From assembly GCA_934655835.1 (NCBI GenBank), contig CAKUHM010000080.1, positions 1 through 6,460 on the forward strand: a stretch of 6,460 nucleotides of DNA, read 5' to 3'. Numbering within the stretch: position 1 is the first letter of the stretch; the number at the start of each line of letters is the position of its first letter. The position numbers and the translations under genes were made by a program. Positions 5,991 through 6,460 of the stretch are shown here, in pieces. This stretch comes from an uncultured Collinsella sp. (lineage in GTDB: Bacteria; Actinomycetota; Coriobacteriia; Coriobacteriales; Coriobacteriaceae). A model generated the notes under the pieces. That model was not told where the DNA came from, did no database searches, and saw only the letters and a program-made list of their open reading frames with translations.

Positions 5991-6024
5991 GGCCCGCCCC
6001 ACAAACGTGAGGCGGGCCGTTTTC
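5991..6024 (+). terminator. Rho-independent terminator of the TIM-barrel gene
   Basis: GGCCCGCC (5991-5998) pairs with GGCGGGCC (6011-6018). CAC/GTG (6000-6002 with 6007-6009) extends the helix past a one-base mismatch to an AAAC loop. GTTTTCGTTTG follows as the U-tract. It lies 12 bases after the TIM-barrel stop codon. The opposite strand exit (AAGATGTTTTGC) is less T-rich but could also help end the convergent DegV transcript. Confidence 0.88.
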
Positions 6025-6059
6025 GTTTGAGCAATCATGCAGCGATGTGATGGGGCAAA

Positions 6060-6460
6060 CTAATCCACGCGCTTGTCGCCCATAAAGAAGAGCGCCACCG
6101 TACCAGGTCCGGTATGCGAGCCAATCAGAGTACCGATGTTATTGATCTCAATCTTGCCTTTAAGCTGCGGAATCTGTTCCTCGATCAGCGCCGCAACTGC
6201 CTCGGCATCCTCGCGGCACGCCGAGTGCGACATGACGCACTTACCCGAATAATCCGCACCGTCCTGCACGTGTGCCATCATGGTCTTAGCCATCTCGGAA
6301 ATCGCGCGCTTCTTAGTGCGAATCTTCTCACGTGGCGACAGCTTACCTTCGCAATCGACGGTCATGAGCGGGCAGATCTTGAGCGCCGAGCCGATAATCG
6401 CGCTGGCCGCCGAGATACGACCGCCGCGCAAATAGCTCGATAGATCAGTCGAGAAGAACC
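6060..6460 (-). CDS. DegV-family lipid-binding protein (N-terminal part missing)
   Basis: DegV proteins bind a fatty acid between two alpha/beta domains. In several Gram-positive bacteria the FakB members hand it to the kinase FakA for incorporation into phospholipid. The visible 133 C-terminal residues, read from base 6460, begin FFSTDLSSYLRGGRISAA, the family's conserved (Y)L(K/R)xGGRIS motif at the domain junction. The next strand is LKICPLMTVDCEGKL, then the basic RTKKRAI segment, and near the end IGSHTGPGTVALFF, the SH-GPG element that contacts the ligand carboxylate in this family. The C-terminus MGDKRVD is at the usual place. The start codon and first half lie beyond the window; the TTG at 6431 is an internal Leu of the GGRIS motif, not a start. 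The gene converges on the TIM-barrel gene across the terminator at 5991-6024. Whether it is a true FakB cannot be told without the N-terminal half or a fakA neighbour. Confidence 0.92.
   Translation of the reverse strand, partial: FFSTDLSSYLRGGRISAASAIIGSALKICPLMTVDCEGKLSPREKIRTKKRAISEMAKTMMAHVQDGADYSGKCVMSHSACREDAEAVAALIEEQIPQLKGKIEINNIGTLIGSHTGPGTVALFFMGDKRVD

Noticed and set aside
6114..6443. A 109-residue plus-strand frame opposite the DegV gene
   Set aside because: It is antisense to a well-conserved DegV C-terminal domain, and no ribosome binding site is present.

Overview
The window is GC-rich (roughly 60-65% by eye), densely coding bacterial DNA. Codon use, short gene gaps and the protein families (QueH, a methionyl-tRNA-synthetase-like protein, a TIM-barrel 'hydrolase', DegV) suggest a gut member of the Coriobacteriia, most likely Collinsella or a close relative. 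That assignment comes from recollection of the families; no search was run. It looks like ordinary chromosome: no transposase, phage gene, CRISPR array, tRNA or rRNA is visible.

Layout. Minus strand, bases 1-440: most of queH (epoxyqueuosine reductase), cut off at its C-terminal end by the window edge. Minus strand, 508-1077: a DUF3267-type membrane protein with an HELVH metal-binding motif, upstream of queH in the same direction. The 67-base gap between them carries a short G-rich direct repeat, one copy of which seems to supply the queH ribosome binding site. A divergent promoter region (1078-1210) follows. Plus strand, 1211-3361 and 3398-4501: a probable two-gene operon of a 716-residue MetRS-like class I synthetase paralogue and a NOL1/NOP2/Sun-family RNA m5C methyltransferase. 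Minus strand, 4526-4696: a 56-residue single-span membrane protein with a perfect Shine-Dalgarno sequence, convergent to the methyltransferase with a shared stem-loop. Plus strand, 4888-5979: a TIM-barrel protein with a long acidic N-terminal extension, probably leaderless, closed by a strong terminator at 5991-6024. Minus strand, 6060-6460: the C-terminal part of a DegV-family lipid-binding protein.

Several genes concern RNA modification or charging: queH makes the tRNA nucleoside queuosine, the methyltransferase modifies rRNA or tRNA, and the synthetase-like protein presumably binds an amino acid, tRNA or both. The most notable item is this synthetase-like protein. It keeps the HIGH motif, zinc knuckle and MetRS fold signature. 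By hand alignment it lacks the methionine-binding arginine, the second KMSKS lysine, the active-site histidine and the anticodon-reading tryptophan of standard MetRS. It may not charge initiator or elongator tRNA-Met, and its real reaction is open.
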